DNA of 64,000 nucleotides. Origin: Datisca glomerata. Lineage: Eukaryota > Streptophyta > Magnoliopsida > Cucurbitales > Datiscaceae. The notes beneath the pieces are model-generated. The model saw nothing but the letters and a program-made list of their open reading frames with translations, made no database searches and was not told the DNA's origin. Below, piece after piece: positions 32,891-45,640 of the stretch. Made by a program: the position numbers and the translations under genes. The stretch is taken from assembly GCA_003255025.1 (NCBI GenBank), contig QANY01000319.1, forward strand, positions 1 to 64,000, given 5' to 3'. Every line of letters starts with the position of its first letter. Position 1 is the stretch's first letter.

Positions 32891-34169
32891 CTTAATAGAC
32901 AACACAACACAACACGACAATGTCTTGTAAGTGCATCGAACCGGAGACTATTTGAACCGGTCGAACTTGAGACTATTTGAACGTAAATTCATTAATTTTT
33001 ATAAGGGTTTTTTTTATTTCTTTTTCAAAAAAGTATTAAAGATTGATAGTCAATTATCAAGCAGTAGGACTAACGGATCTTATACTTCACTGGCTTCCAA
33101 AATTTCAACATTCCCTTCTAAGTTTACACAAAAAAAAAAAACCTATTACAGAATAAAATTTAGAAACTCCCACACATTTTTTTAAACCCGACTGCCAATG
33201 TGTATGTGACTGAGAGTCCTCATGCGAGCAAAGATGTGTTGGGGTTGGTTCTGCTCTAACTTATTATCTTCATGAAAAATGCGAGGGACAAATAATTCAG
33301 ACAATTTTCTAATTTAATATAGACCTTATACTTCCATTCGCAATAAAGACACTATGTTGAACAAAAACCGTTCATTTAGAGGTCTTTCAATCGGAAAAAA
33401 GGTTCATTTTCCTTTCGAAAATCATTTAATACAATACTATTCGATTTTCTTTTTTTGGAATAAATGATTTTATACCACAATTTAGTAGTTGCTGCATTTG
33501 TGTTGATATATAAGAAACTCATTGAAAGATGTGAAACAGGTTGAACACGAAAAAACTTGTAAATTGTCAATTTAGTGGCGTAAAAACTAGCGGATTTTGT
33601 GCCACAATGGTCTTAATTGCAAACATTTTAAAATGCATGACAAAATGAGCTAAAGAAAATTATGTAAGGGGTGTGGTTGCAAAAAGTCAAAGGGAAATGA
33701 GATTTTTGCATTTTAGCCAACTAAGACATTAAAGAAAGACAGAGATATATAAATTTCCAACGAGGCAAAGCAAAACACCCCTTAAAAATAGGCTTTGGCA
33801 CATGGGTATATCACTCTTTTCTCACTAATGAGTGAAGCTTGTCAATATCATTACATACAATCACAGTTGAGCAGAGTAGAGCAGGCCACACAACACTACC
33901 ATCTCAGACAAGGACACTGTCACTGCGCACAACTGTCTGCCCCATTACCACCTCACTTGTAAAATGGATACATTATGTGAATTTATTTTTTCAAAACACA
34001 GACCATTCTTCCTTCCCACTGCATTGTTACATGGACCTTGGAAGAATGGAGTCCTCCTGTCGGATACAAACATGAACATGAAGGAGAGTTATGGTAAATC
34101 TGAGCCTTCACTTCGTTTTTTTAATTGTCATGAAAAAAATTAAAGTTTGTGGGTCACTGAGTGAGAGTA

Positions 34170-34684
34170 GGATTAAATACATTTCCACTTTCAATTTGTC
34201 GTCAAAATACACTCTAAATCTAAACTTTTAAGAATTAAAATTTGTTCCTTAAACTATTTAGAAGTTTTATTTTAAACTTTCCGTTTAGACTATCGATTTT
34301 TTATTTTTGTACTTTCAATTTTCAAAACTGTCTAAAAAGTTGTTCGTATAACTCATTTTAAGGGATATTACTTATGTCACTCATTGCCTTTCATTCCTTT
34401 TAATTCAAAAGGTATCACAATCTTCCTCCTTATAGTTGTAACAAAGAACGACTTAAATCGAGATCACTAGAATGATATTAAAAAGGAACAAAAGTAAGGG
34501 CACGTGAAATGGGTTACATCATGATATTTCTTACAGTTATATTATTTGCAACGATATCACAAAATAAACTTAATGTTTAAAAATGAATCTTTTAAATTGT
34601 TTAAGAAAGGAATCACACTCTTTACAAGTTTAAAGTTTAAAATATAATTTCGTGATAGTTTGATGATGAAAAACATATTTAACC
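34170..34684. mobile_element. Possible MITE
   Basis: The left end reads GGATTAAATACATTT and the reverse complement of the right end reads GGTTAAATATGTTTTTCATC, an imperfect inverted terminus. No coding content and no clear target-site duplication. Confidence 0.3.
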
Positions 34685-36078
34685 TTGAAAATAAATTCAA
34701 TGACATGGCTTCCTCTTGTTAGAAGCAACGGGATTCAAATTCATTGCATGCAATGACTGTCGCCAGACCAGACCCATGCTATGGCTTTGCCTTACTTCAA
34801 TTGTGTCTGACATTACTTGCCTTGTAGATTTCTTGGTCTCTATCCCTAAAATTTTAGTGTTGGGTGAAGAAATTTGATTGCCCAATTCTTGTAATTGTGT
34901 AATTGATGCATTAACATGAATTCTTCATAATATTACACAATTTCGAATTGAGAAATTTTTATAAAGGGTCTCTTGTAAAAGAAAAAAAAAATTTATAACC
35001 CCTTTTGATTTTTACCAAATTTCAGCTATTTTACAAAAAAAAAGACTAAGTTTCCTTTTAGTTTAAACTTTTGGATTAAAGTTCGTGACTATTAGATCAC
35101 TGATTAAAGTTCCTTTTTACTAGACCTTAATCTCGTGAATGTAAATTTTAACGGTGATATGCTAGATCATGGTCTAGCAACAATTGTTTTATAAACATAT
35201 CTAGCATATGGACATTTTAATCTTCTATTATGTTAGAAAAGTCTAATTTCATTAAAAAATTAAACGGTGGTCGTCTTTTCATTTTTTCACTCTTAACTCT
35301 CTCTGTTAAAAAATCATGATTTCATTAAAAAAAATTAAATCGTGGTATTCTTTTCATTTTTTTCACTCTGAATCAATTTCTCATTGCAATTCTAATAACT
35401 TGTCTAGAAAGTACTCAAATGTGACTGGAACTGTTAGTCTAGATGAAAATGATGATAGATGATAGTTGGACTTTGATTTCGTTTTACGGTTCGGTTTGAT
35501 GATTTAAATATATTTAACGATTTGATTTGATTTTATTTAATTATAAAATCAAATTTACCGTTCAATTTTATAAAACTCCCTAAATTAGACCGAACCAACT
35601 AATGATAATAGTCACATAAAGTGGTGGACTTTGATTTCATTTGAGCTCTGATCCTTCCATTTCCACGAACTCTTCCTTCACATTTAACATTAAATTAGTT
35701 GTTGTTCCATAAGTTACCCCACTTTAATCATGAAGAGTGTCATAGAGGTGACATTTAACATTAAATTACTTTTTATTCCATTCATAAGGATAAGGTTATT
35801 ATAGAGATGAGAGTCTAATTGATCCTGATATACTTTTTTATTTTTATCATCAATAATTTTATATAAAAAAAGGTTACCATGAAGAACTAGAAATTGGTAA
35901 ATACAATTTTTATCCTTAAATTTATAATCATTGCTAATCTGCTCCTTCTGAATCACAAATTTTAACAATATTATTATTAAAGTTACATATTTTGCATATT
36001 TGGTTCTTAGATTTAAATTTATCAATTTTGTCATTAAAGTTGCAGTTTATTCAATTTAGTCCCTAAAACTACCATGTA

Positions 36079-36162
36079 CTTACAAATTAGCAATTAAGGC
36101 CATTCATCAATATCCCTACACTTACAAATCAGCAATTAATGCCATTCATCAATATCTCATTA
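36079..36162. repeat. 42-bp tandem repeat, two copies
   Basis: CTTACAAATTAGCAATTAAG recurs 42 bp later as CTTACAAATCAGCAATTAAT, and each copy continues with CCATTCATCAATAT. Confidence 0.85.
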
Positions 36163-36627
36163 GACTTTAATTGCTAATGATTTATAAATTCAGAGACCAA
36201 ATTGCCAAAAAAATATATTTTTATGAACAAAATGGATGGCTGAAATTATAGAGAAACACACTGCAAGAAATTTTATTTAAAGAAATAAACCAATTTCTGT
36301 CTGCACAGAATATAAATCAAAATTTCAAGATAAAAAATTATGGTTTAACATATCAAATCCTAGCTAAGGAACTACGAATTTTCATTCCTTCTCAATCCCC
36401 ACACAGTTCTGAAAATCTATCTAAATCATAATTTAAATTTAAAAAACCAACATATTTGAATGAGCACTGAGAAGATCCAAAAGATACACAACAACTCAAG
36501 AGGCTCTATTTTTTGTATTAGGAAGCTGCAAACATTTTCCTTCTCATTTTCCTCCACTTTCTCGCCAACCAAGCACATCATGCAGAGAAAATCTAGAAAA
36601 AAAAAGCCCAAATAAAATAAAACTAAT

Positions 36628-36969
36628 TTACGAAACAGCATTCTCTTTCTCATTGGATCCGTAAAATTCGACCAGCCTCTGTAAAATCACGACCTGGGTC
36701 TTTAACAGGACGATGTAATCCGCTGTTTCTTTGAACAATTGCTCTGCTTTACGAATTTCTCCGTTTTTGTCTTGCGTTGGAATGAGGCCCTTGAGTGCCT
36801 CCAGCTTGGCCGAGACCTTCGAGGAGCTCGAGCTCGTTCTTCCGCCATTGTTGAGGCTTGTTCGCTCTCTGCAGGTACGAGCTTGATGCCGTAATCGTGA
36901 AGTTGTTTTTCTTGTTTTCCTTCTCGTCGTTCTCAGATATTGTCTGGGTTTTGTTGGGATTGAGCACAT
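36628..36969 (-). CDS. Atypical bHLH protein, UPBEAT1-like (113 aa)
   Basis: Single-exon frame of 113 aa. Residues ~9-37 are very basic (TTRRKTRKTTSR) but lack the H-E-R pattern needed to read an E-box. Helix 1 is ~51-64 (KVSAKLEALKGLIP), a short loop follows, and helix 2 is ~75-102 (EQLFKETADYIVLL, then QVVILQRLVEFYG). The FKETADYIVLLKTQV helix matches the small plant bHLH group that includes UPBEAT1, which sets the peroxidase/ROS balance at the root transition zone. Proteins of this kind act in the nucleus, probably as dimers. An overlapping frame upstream (36749-37072) is low-complexity and is treated as a shadow. A TATA-like TTTATAAC (minus strand, 37035-37044) and a CT-rich leader precede the ATG. 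Confidence 0.82.
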   Translation of the reverse strand: MCSIPTKPRQYLRTTRRKTRKTTSRLRHQARTCRERTSLNNGGRTSSSSSKVSAKLEALKGLIPTQDKNGEIRKAEQLFKETADYIVLLKTQVVILQRLVEFYGSNEKENAVS

Positions 36970-36980
36970 TCTCTGTGTCA

Positions 36981-37025
36981 GTGGGGAGAGAGGGAGAGGG
37001 AGAGGGAGGGAGGGAGGGAGGGAGG
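36981..37025 (-). repeat. CT-rich (minus) / GA-rich (plus) microsatellite in the bHLH leader
   Basis: On the plus strand GGGGAGAGAGGGAGAGGGAG is followed by repeated GGAG units, so the gene strand carries a pyrimidine tract just upstream of the start codon. It lies between a TATA-like box and the ATG and is probably within the 5' UTR. Confidence 0.8.
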
Positions 37026-38987
37026 TTAACGATTGTTATAAAGTGAAGAGGAGAAGTGACTTTATGTAACAATGGGGTAAGTTATTGCAACTGCTTTTGT
37101 TTGTTACTACGATATTGCCATTCTTCGTTTATCTTCTATTGGACTTCCTTATATGATCACTTTTTTTTTTTTAGCTTCTATCTTATGCTAGATCAAATTT
37201 TAATTAATTATTTATTGCATTCTCCTAAAATATGTTTTCATCACATTCTAATTTAAATTATCAATAATTAACGTATCACTAATCACATAAATTTTAATTT
37301 TAATCTAATTTTTTTAAATGTGGTCAAAAATTTTATCGGTAATTATTACTCTTTTTATTTCATTATTAAATTAATTATAGAGGTTACTTTGTTTTTTTGG
37401 ACTTTTATTGACATTACCGTTAATCATTTATAAAAACTCAGGCTAATAAATTTTTTTAGTGTTTAATCATTGTTATCAACTCTTCTCATCTTTTAGTTAT
37501 AAAAAAAAAAAAAAGACTTCGACTTTTTCTTCAAATATAATGTGTATTTGACAAGAATTACCATATTATAGAAATACAAGACAAAAATGACCCCTAAAAT
37601 ACTAAATTTTAAAAATACACTTCTTATTCTTAAAAGAAACTAACTCCGTTTAAAACATTAAAATGATAAAAACTAACTCCATTTAAAAATAATTTTATAA
37701 TAATTTGTAACCAAAAATATCTAATGGATGGGGGTATCTAGGTTGTTTAATTGCAATGGGCCAAAACTATTTAATTTTTTAGTTATTATTTTATCAGGTC
37801 CACCCAATGAATTAAATAGGTTTCTACTAGACTTACTGACAAAATAGATATTTTTACATGAGAAAAGGTTATTAATGTAATTTCAGTAGGACGAGGATAC
37901 TGATTGCGTATCTCAATCAAAACCAAGGAAGCGCGAAAATAGCTCAACTTGCAAAACCCAGAAAAAGAAGTTAAGGCTGCCCATCGGTAATGTCAACCAT
38001 GTGAATCCTGGGACCTCCGTTTTCTTTATCCCCAAAATCTCCTTGCACGTTCTCAAAATCACCTTAAAAGGACAATTTTTTTTAATTTTTATGGTATTTT
38101 TGGAAATAATCGACAATATTTACGTTTAAGTTTGGGAGCATTTTAGTTAGAAGAACTTTATTGCATTAAATATGATATTTTAAATAACATGTATTTAATG
38201 AATGTCGTTTAAAACATTTTTTGATACGTGAAAATATTTCTTACAAGAAATACATGCTTTAATATTTTTTAAAATACTTTTACATATACATGAATATGAT
38301 TTAAAATATATACAAATATTTTTTAAAAAATATATATGACATAACTATAAATTAAAATATTATTATTTCAACGAATCAAGACACTTCTTTTAATTCTAGT
38401 CCAAACAGTAACAAACACACCATTACTAAAAAAATGAAACTATAGCCTCGTAACTATAACACTATCTTGCAGCTTCACAATGCAACATTTTCACTAAACA
38501 AAGCTATAACCTCCTCACTAAACGTACCTAAAAAGAAAAAAATGGTAAAAAAAATGTGCATGGCATAATTATAAAATAAAATATTGATCAATGCAATATT
38601 CTATATATTACTTTTTCAAAGAACAGATACCTGAAACTCGTTATCACTGTAAACACCAAGATTAAATAATCATATCGCTTGAAATCTAAATTTCATGGGA
38701 CCACAAAATTTGATGTACACAAACTAAATTAACAGCTCATTTACATTGTAAATGACTTATTTGTATTTTACACATAATTCAAAAAAAAATACACTGAACG
38801 GCATTTGAGAAATAAGCTCAGAAGTTTAGGGGTATTTAAGTAATAAAGGAGAACAACGGTTACAGGTTGTGGCCTCCCTTAAGGATGCATGTGAAAGTGA
38901 TATGGGCCAGCAAAAGCCTATAAGATAGAGAGGAAGCACATGGAGAAGCACATGCAGAGAAGAGATTTTGGAGGGTAGCTTTGTAGC

Positions 38988-39003
38988 GAGAGAGAGAGAG
39001 AGA
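38988..39003. repeat. GA microsatellite
   Basis: Eight GA units in a row on the plus strand. Confidence 0.9.
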
Positions 39004-39755
39004 CAGTGAAGCAGCAGTCATCAAATGTACGTACACCATGTTCCGCACATTCCCTGCATGTAAACTCATCTACTGGAAACCTCCTCTCTTTCTCTCTTCC
39101 CAATGTATCATTTCTAAATTTTTAGATTAAATAAAGTATAACTCATAGACTATTTACAATGAACGTATAAACTATATATGTGTACAGGTTCTACGTTCGA
39201 ATGTAAAAAAAAAAACAGTCTTATAATGCACATGGGTTGCACCTTAGGAATTTTTAAATTTTAGATTTGTTAACCTCAAGAATTTCTTAATGTTGTACAA
39301 AAACTAACGTTTTATGTACATTGAACATAACATAATATATATTTATTTATTTATTTATTTTTTTAACCTTAGGGTTTGGCTAAAGTGTGAAGGTTTGGCT
39401 TTGAATATGTTGCTCCCTCTCAGGTTTATGGTTCAAGAACTTATGGTGTTATAACGATTTATTCTAACTCGCAAAAAACTTTTGTGGACAAGGTGTAAGG
39501 ATTATGTGAAATTTGTCCATTTGCACGTAAGCAAACCGAGTAGTCACCCATGAATAAATACAAAAAAATATTTCATTTTTATTAATTAATTATTTAATAA
39601 TGTCCTAGTTATTAATTTAATCATTCACTTGGATTTATTTTATTATTATTGACTGACAAACTGATGACAAAACGACTGAAACGAATGAATAAAGTAAAAG
39701 AGCTCACGCTTGAAAGCAATCCCGTCAGCTGAAAACATAGGGGGTGTGATCATCC

Positions 39756-39790
<35 letters not shown>
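39756..39790. repeat. ATT trinucleotide microsatellite
   Basis: About 35 bp of uninterrupted TTA/ATT units; likely length-variable between individuals. Confidence 0.92.
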
Positions 39791-40255
39791 GTAAAACCTA
39801 TAAGTACATGCTCATGTAAAAAAATAGGCAGGGGGAGAAAAAGGGAGAAACAGAGAGACAACTCAATCAAACATTTACTAAGTACATTGTCTTTTCCCTC
39901 TTCTCTTATCATCAACTATGTAAAATCTTTTACACAAATGAATATCAATAATTTTCCTGTGATTTTTCTATCTCTTTAAGAGTTTTTTCACATAAATCAT
40001 GACGTTTTCATTCTTTCACTCTTTCCCTAAATTATTATCTTTATTATTCATTCGTAAAGGATTTCTCATACCGAAAAATCCTTTACAAAATCTATCACTT
40101 TGCATAAGAAAAATCCAAACGATCAAAAAGTGAAATTAAAAAGCTAAAAAGTATACTAAATGCTTTATCGTGTAAAGCACAACAAAGTAAGGCCCACTGA
40201 ATGTTACTAAGCTTTCAACCCTTCCATTTCAACCAAAAAATGGTGCATATCAAAT

Positions 40256-40410
40256 TGAAAAAAAAAATAGAAGAAAAAATTATATTGAGTTAACACAAAT
40301 CTAGATAGTGGGGTATTTATATCTAAAGAAGATAAGTAATAAGAGCAATTTTTAAACTATCCCTAAATTAAAATAAATAAATAAAGTAAAAAATATCTTT
40401 ATATTTAACA
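40256..40410 (-). repeat. 3' LTR of Copia D (155 bp)
   Basis: Starts TGAAAAAAAAAATAG and ends ATATTTAACA, directly before the C/T-rich plus strand of the polypurine tract at 40411-40422. Confidence 0.8.
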
Positions 40411-40419
40411 CTTCCCCTC

Positions 40420-43371
40420 AAGTTGACGCATAAATGTCCATCATGCACAACTTGTGAAGAGTGGACTTAAGTATAGATGGTCCAACTAGCTTTGTAAGAG
40501 TATCAGTAGCTTGTTCAGATGAAGGAACAAATTTTGTAGAAATAATTCATGACTGAACTTTCTTCTGGATAAAGTGGATGTTAACCTTAATATGTTTGGT
40601 CATCTCAAGCAGGATAGAATCCGAAGCTAACATGATAGCTGACTTATTATCGTAATACAGAGTCGACGGCAAATGGGCAGGAAAACCAACTTCTCCAAGA
40701 ATAGAGTGGAGCCAAAGAATCTCACATGCCCCCTGAGTTATATCCATGTACTCAGCTTCTGCAGAAGATCAAGAAATCACAGGCTGCTTCTTACTTTTCC
40801 AATAGATGAGATGATTCCCATAAAAAAAACAAAAACTAGATGTAGATCTTCTATCCATCTTAGACCCAACATAGTCAGCATCAGTAAAGCAATATATATC
40901 AAACGTGTTCTTGAGTCATAGAAAAGACCAAGACCGGGGTAAGATTTCAAATACCTTAAGATATGAAAAACACCATCTAAATGAAAGTTCGGGGAGCATG
41001 CATAAACTGACTCACAAGACTCACAACAAATTCTAGGTAACGACGAGTGTTTGTCAGATAAATAAGTCTCTCGACCAACCTATGATACATACTCGGATCT
41101 ATCAATGATTCACCAGATTCAACAGAAAGTTTTATGTTCGGATCCATGAAAGGGGATGCAGGTATACATCCTGTCATCCCGGTGTCACTGAGAAGATCAA
41201 GTACATACTTTCGCTGAGAGAGAGAAATACCACTCCTGGAATGAGCTATCTCAATCCCCAAAAAAATATTTTAGACCACTAAAATCCTTGATGTCAAACA
41301 CTAAACTGAGATATTTCTTGACCCTAAAATGTCTAAAGTGTCATCACCTGTTAAGATAATGTCGTCCACATAAACTGATAGAATAACACATTGTCCCGTC
41401 GGATTTTGTTTGATAAAGCACGTGTGATCGGAATGACATCTCAAAAAACCCAATCGAAGGACAACCTCACTAAATTGAGCAAACCAAGCTCTTAGAGATT
41501 GTTTCAACCCATACAACGATTTTCTCAAACAATAAACTTTCCCCAAATTGTCCCCCTCAGCCCAAAACCCCAGTGGAGGATCCATATAAATCACATAATC
41601 CAAATCACCATTAAAAAAACATTCTTGACATCCTTCTAATGCAAGGGCCAAGAGTGGGAAGCAGCAAGAGAGAGAATGAGTCGAATAATAGTAAGTTTAG
41701 CAACCAGGGCAAATGTGTCAGTAAAATCTTTGCCTGGAATCTAAGTAAAGTCTTTGGCTACTAGACGAGCTTTGTATCGATTAACCGTACCATTTGCATT
41801 ATATTTGAAGTTGAACACCCAAAGACAACTATCTTCTCTCCCTCAGAGGAGAACAACCAAGTCTTAAGTATGATTATTTTGTAAGGCAGTCATCTCATCC
41901 TGCATAGCAGTCACCCATCGAAAGTCTAACTTTGCCTCCCCCACAAATCTAGGAATCACTGTAGAATCAACCTGACTAATAAACCCCTGAAAAGAATTAG
42001 ACAAAACATTACATAAAATAGGGTTCTCAATAGATAGATTGGTAGAGAAAGCTAATGTAAGATGTTCTGGGGAACGACGATCCCTTAAATGATATCACTG
42101 AGGGGATGAGAGAAAAAGAGCTTAGTACATTTATTCAATAAGGAATCCTGCACAGGAATATGAGAGCGACGACTATACACATGATTAGGAGAACCTGCAA
42201 CATAAGGTAAAGCAGAGGAAGAGACAACATGAACATCCATATAAGTACGTTTAGTAATAGTAACATCCATAGATTTAGTATCAATAATAGGAACAGGACG
42301 AGAACAATCCTCAACAGGTGAAATATGAGACCTACGAACGTCATGTGTGCTAAAGAATGGGGTATCCACCCAGAAGGTCACATCCAATGAGTTGAGAAAA
42401 CGCTGAGTGGAAGGATCATAACACCAATATGCCTTTGACTTGGAAGAATAACCCAAAAAAGCACACCGAATTGACTTATCATCCAACTTTGTTTGAGAAG
42501 GGCATTTGTCGTGAACAAAGCAGACACAACCAAAAACTTTAGGAAGAATGGAAAAATAGGCTTTTCAGGATGAAGAACACCTAAAGGAGTCCCCCCCCCC
42601 CCAAGATCCTACTAGGGACCCTATTAATCAAATACATGGTTGTCAGAACAGCCATATCCTAAAAAGATTGAGGAACAGTCATACCCTTTAGAAGACATCG
42701 GGTAACACTCATAACATGACGATTCTTTCGCTCAGCTAACCCATTTTGTTCATGGGTATACGAGCAAGTAAATTGCTGGAGAATACCAAAGTTGGATAAA
42801 TGAGTGACAAGATCACTGGTAATGTACTCCCCCCATATTAGACCGAATACCACGCACTACAGTAAATAAACTCAAGTACACCTAGAGAAGTCACCGATAA
42901 AAGTAACATAATAACAATGTCTAGACATAGAAAAATAGGGGAAGGCCCCCACACATCAGAATGAATCAAGTTACACATAGCAGGTGAATCATGCATGCAA
43001 GAAATATAAGGTTTTCGACAATGTTTGAGAGTTTGCAAATCTAACATTTAAAATGAAAATGTTTGCAGGCATCAACTAAAGTGGGAAATAATAAACAAAG
43101 GTACTGAAAGTTGACATGTCCCAAACGGGAATGCCAAATGCGTATGTTTTTAGCAGAAAAAAAAAGGAAAATAAAAAATAGTAGAGGAAGCAGCCTATAG
43201 TATGTCTTGCTCATATCCCCTGAAAAAATCATTCCTGAACTTAGGTCCTGTAGGAAACAAGTATCAGCTAAGAAAATGACAGCACAAATAAGAGATTTAG
43301 CAAGACGACGAACAGATAAAATGTTCATTGCAAATTTAGGAACATGAAAAAAATGAGGCAATGGTAAGATC
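40420..43371 (-). pseudogene. Copia D pol remnant: pre-integrase, integrase, RT, RNase H
   Basis: Minus-strand blocks, read from high to low coordinates. GAG-pre-integrase at 43041-43361 has IRIWHSRLGHVNFQYL. Integrase start is at 42838-43047 (LIHSDVWGPSP) and its core at 42659-42853 (THEQNGLAERKNRHVM). The C-terminal integrase is at 42085-42486 (CAFLGYSSKSKAYWCYDP). RT at 41301-41651 has KSLYGLKQSLRAWFAQF and YVDDIILTGDD; its C-terminal part is at 40977-41261. RNase H is at 40547-40747 (GACEILWLHSILGE). A C-run (42591-42602) and several stops interrupt it. Confidence 0.9.
42591..42602. repeat. Homopolymer C run (12)
   Basis: Twelve C in a row inside the Copia D integrase remnant; breaks the reading frame. 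Could be real slippage or a sequencing error. Confidence 0.85.
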
Positions 43372-45280
43372 GGGTGAAAGTTTTCATAAAGTAGCGTGTA
43401 GTAACTATTTATTTGTATTTGATTATTTCTCAGACATTTGTATTACTGATTTTTTTTATTAATAAAATGAAATTTTTATTTTAAATTAAAACGTGTTTAT
43501 AAATTACTCAAGTCCTAGAACTATTGTCAACGGAAGAAAAGTGAAAACAGAAGCATCCACAGACAAGCTCTTCTGAAATATTTTAGAACGATATTCACAG
43601 TCTTAGGATCGACTGGGCAATCGAATTCGATTACGACTGTTAGGTTGAACCGTTGGATGTCAGTCTTGGGCCATAAGAGTGGAGACTCAAATGGTTAACT
43701 TAGAGATATTATGAACATGTTGAATAGACCAGTAACAATTAGTTTAGAGCCCAAAACCGTTTACCTAGCTCTAAATCTAATTGTTACACTTTAAGAGTAT
43801 TTTCATAATTACCTTAATCATGAGGTGAATACGTAACTTGACTTGGTTAGTTGCAATCTTTGATATATCAAATGAGTGAGTTCGAATTGACGGGCAATAC
43901 TTCTATTATTGAAATTGTAATTTAATTAAGTAGGAGTTGCGTGATTCTCATATATGAAAATTCGTGGTTAAATTGTAAAAATAACAATATCACCTTATGT
44001 TTTATTGATGGGTGTGTGAATAAATTAATTTGGCCAAGTATTCGATGAAATGAGTCATTGAATAAGACTTGTGAATTGTACGTTTCTCATTCACAGTTGA
44101 TAAAGAAGTTAAGAAAATAATAACAAGAGGGATAAATTGTAATTTTACATTTTGCTCTTGATACTGATATTCATGATGAGAATTATGTTAAAATATTTTA
44201 TGGACCGTGAAAATAAATAGAGTTTATTTACACAAACAGAAAATGTAGCCGCGAGAAACGAGAGTTGATTCGTCATCGAACCTATAGTGGAGTGTTACGA
44301 TGTCAGGATTAAATAGGTCAGAAATTTATGGAGATAAATTCATCGTGTATTTGAATCCTGAGCTTTGTTCATGTGGGTTCATTGGTCTCAGAAATAACTC
44401 TGAAAGCGGAATGGAAAAGCAAACTAAGTTGGACCAAAATGTGTTTTGGTGCCAAAGCATATTTCCTATACATATACGTGATAGGTGATGTCACTTAAGT
44501 TAGTTAAGTGTAATCGTTGTATTGAATTAATTATTTATTATTTTTTAATTATTAGATAATTAGTTAAATGAAATATATTAATTAATTAATTGATAATGAT
44601 CAATTATATTGGATTGATGAATTTCGATACAACTAAAACTCTAGAAGATCATATAATTTTCAACAATAATATATAATTAGGGGAATTTTTAGAAATTTTA
44701 TAATATATGGGTATATTTGTAAATACCCAAAATTACTCTTTGATAAATATCTAATAGCAACTCGATTGTAAAGAGATAATGAGTATTAGATACAATTGTT
44801 GTTATCAACACACAAAAAGGAAGAGAAAAAAAGTTTTCTCATCTCACTATTGTTGCCGCCAAAATTTGATCTGAAGAAGGAAGATTTGATTGTTCTTCTT
44901 CAATCATTTTGATAGCTCACACTCAAATTCCTACGTAAAATTTTTCTGAGATATATTTCTGAATTAACGGGTGGTTATTGGTGGACTAATTCGCAAATCA
45001 TTCGTGGAAGATCAAGTTCGTGATTTTGATCATAAAGTTTGAAGAACACGAAGAATGCTCGAGAGAGTTTCACCAGTTCAGGAATTCTCCGATACAGAGT
45101 AAATATGAGAAATCATTTTCCCTTAATCTATTCGTTTTAATATTGTATATACATGATCAAACTAAAATTGGTTTTATATTATTTAATATGATTAAATAAG
45201 TTAAATAAAAAAATATTTACTATTCCATCGACGAACCGTTCGTGGTTCAAATTTATTTTTCTTTAATTTTAAAACCGATC
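43372..45280 (+). mobile_element. Solo LTR, family B (copy 2, inverted relative to copy 1) inside Copia D
   Basis: Reverse-complement counterpart of 28664-30628. Shared words include TTCATAAAG, TCAGACATTTGTATTACTG, GATCGACTGGGCAATCGA and CTTTAATTTTAAAA. It is flanked by GATC at 43368-43371 and 45281-45284 (4 bp visible of the usual 5). Joining the flanks restores the Copia D frame (VQLARILPLPHFFHV). The terminal TGTTGG/CCAACA bases are eroded. No coding region. Confidence 0.82.
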
Positions 45281-45284
45281 GATC

Positions 45285-45640
45285 CTAGCAAGTTGGACAC
45301 TCCCCATACCACTCATATTAATCATAGAACCGTCTGCTAGACGCACAGAGCTATGAACAGGATCCAAGGGCGTGGAGAATTGAGAAAACTCATTAGTCAT
45401 ATGATCATTAGCACGAGAATCCAAAACCCATTTAGGTTTCTCAGAGCGGACATGAAAATCAGTGGGAATGCCTGAGGCCAAAGAGGCAAGAGGGGTAGCA
45501 AAGTTGTGTCCATTCAACATGACGCTAGTAACTCTCCTATTGGACACAGGATAATCTAGATTTGACTTAGTAGCAACAGCAAAACATGAAGATTCAGATA
45601 TCTCGAATCCAAGAAAGCAACACAAAATGCCAAAAATTCA
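45285..45640 (-). pseudogene. Copia D protease region, active site changed
   Basis: The minus-strand frame carries WVLDSRANDHMTNEFSQF and VRLADGSMINMSGMGSVQLA, the start of a Copia aspartic protease. The catalytic D-S-G is D-S-R here, which would inactivate it. The frame runs into the family B LTR. Only a short part of gag precedes it. Confidence 0.85.

Larger units (their letters stand above)
27950..32900 (-). mobile_element. 5'-truncated LINE (L1-type) split by a family B solo LTR
   Basis: Minus-strand non-LTR element with RT and a C-terminal RNase H. It has no endonuclease part, so it is truncated at its 5' end near 32900. A T-run on the plus strand at 27995-28001 may be the poly-A remnant. 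A 1965-bp solo LTR (28664-30628) interrupts it. No target-site duplication for the LINE itself was found. Confidence 0.85.
32900..36600. other. Intergenic DNA between LINE and bHLH gene
   Basis: No gene recognised in about 3.7 kb. Contents are small repeats: a possible terminal-inverted element (about 34170-34684), an imperfect ~70-bp duplication (35248-35372), an AT-rich passage with ACGGTTCGGTTTG words (35480-35600), and a 42-bp tandem pair (36079-36162). Confidence 0.5.
37060..40255. other. Intergenic AT-rich DNA
   Basis: About 3.2 kb without a recognised gene. Contains a GA microsatellite (38988-39003), a TTTA run (about 39339-39359) and an ATT microsatellite (39756-39790). The region 38860-39105 is less AT-rich, with overlapping minus-strand frames of 61-69 codons (one containing EFTCRECAEHGVRTFDDCC). 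These match nothing I know. Confidence 0.45.

Noticed and set aside
36749..37072. Minus-strand frame of 107 codons overlapping the bHLH gene
   Set aside because: It reads the CT tract as proline/serine repeats and has no domain. The 36628-36969 frame carries the helix-loop-helix.
38925..38965. TGGAGAAGCACATGCAGAG, partly similar to miR164
   Set aside because: The match is gapped and no complementary arm was found to form a precursor hairpin.
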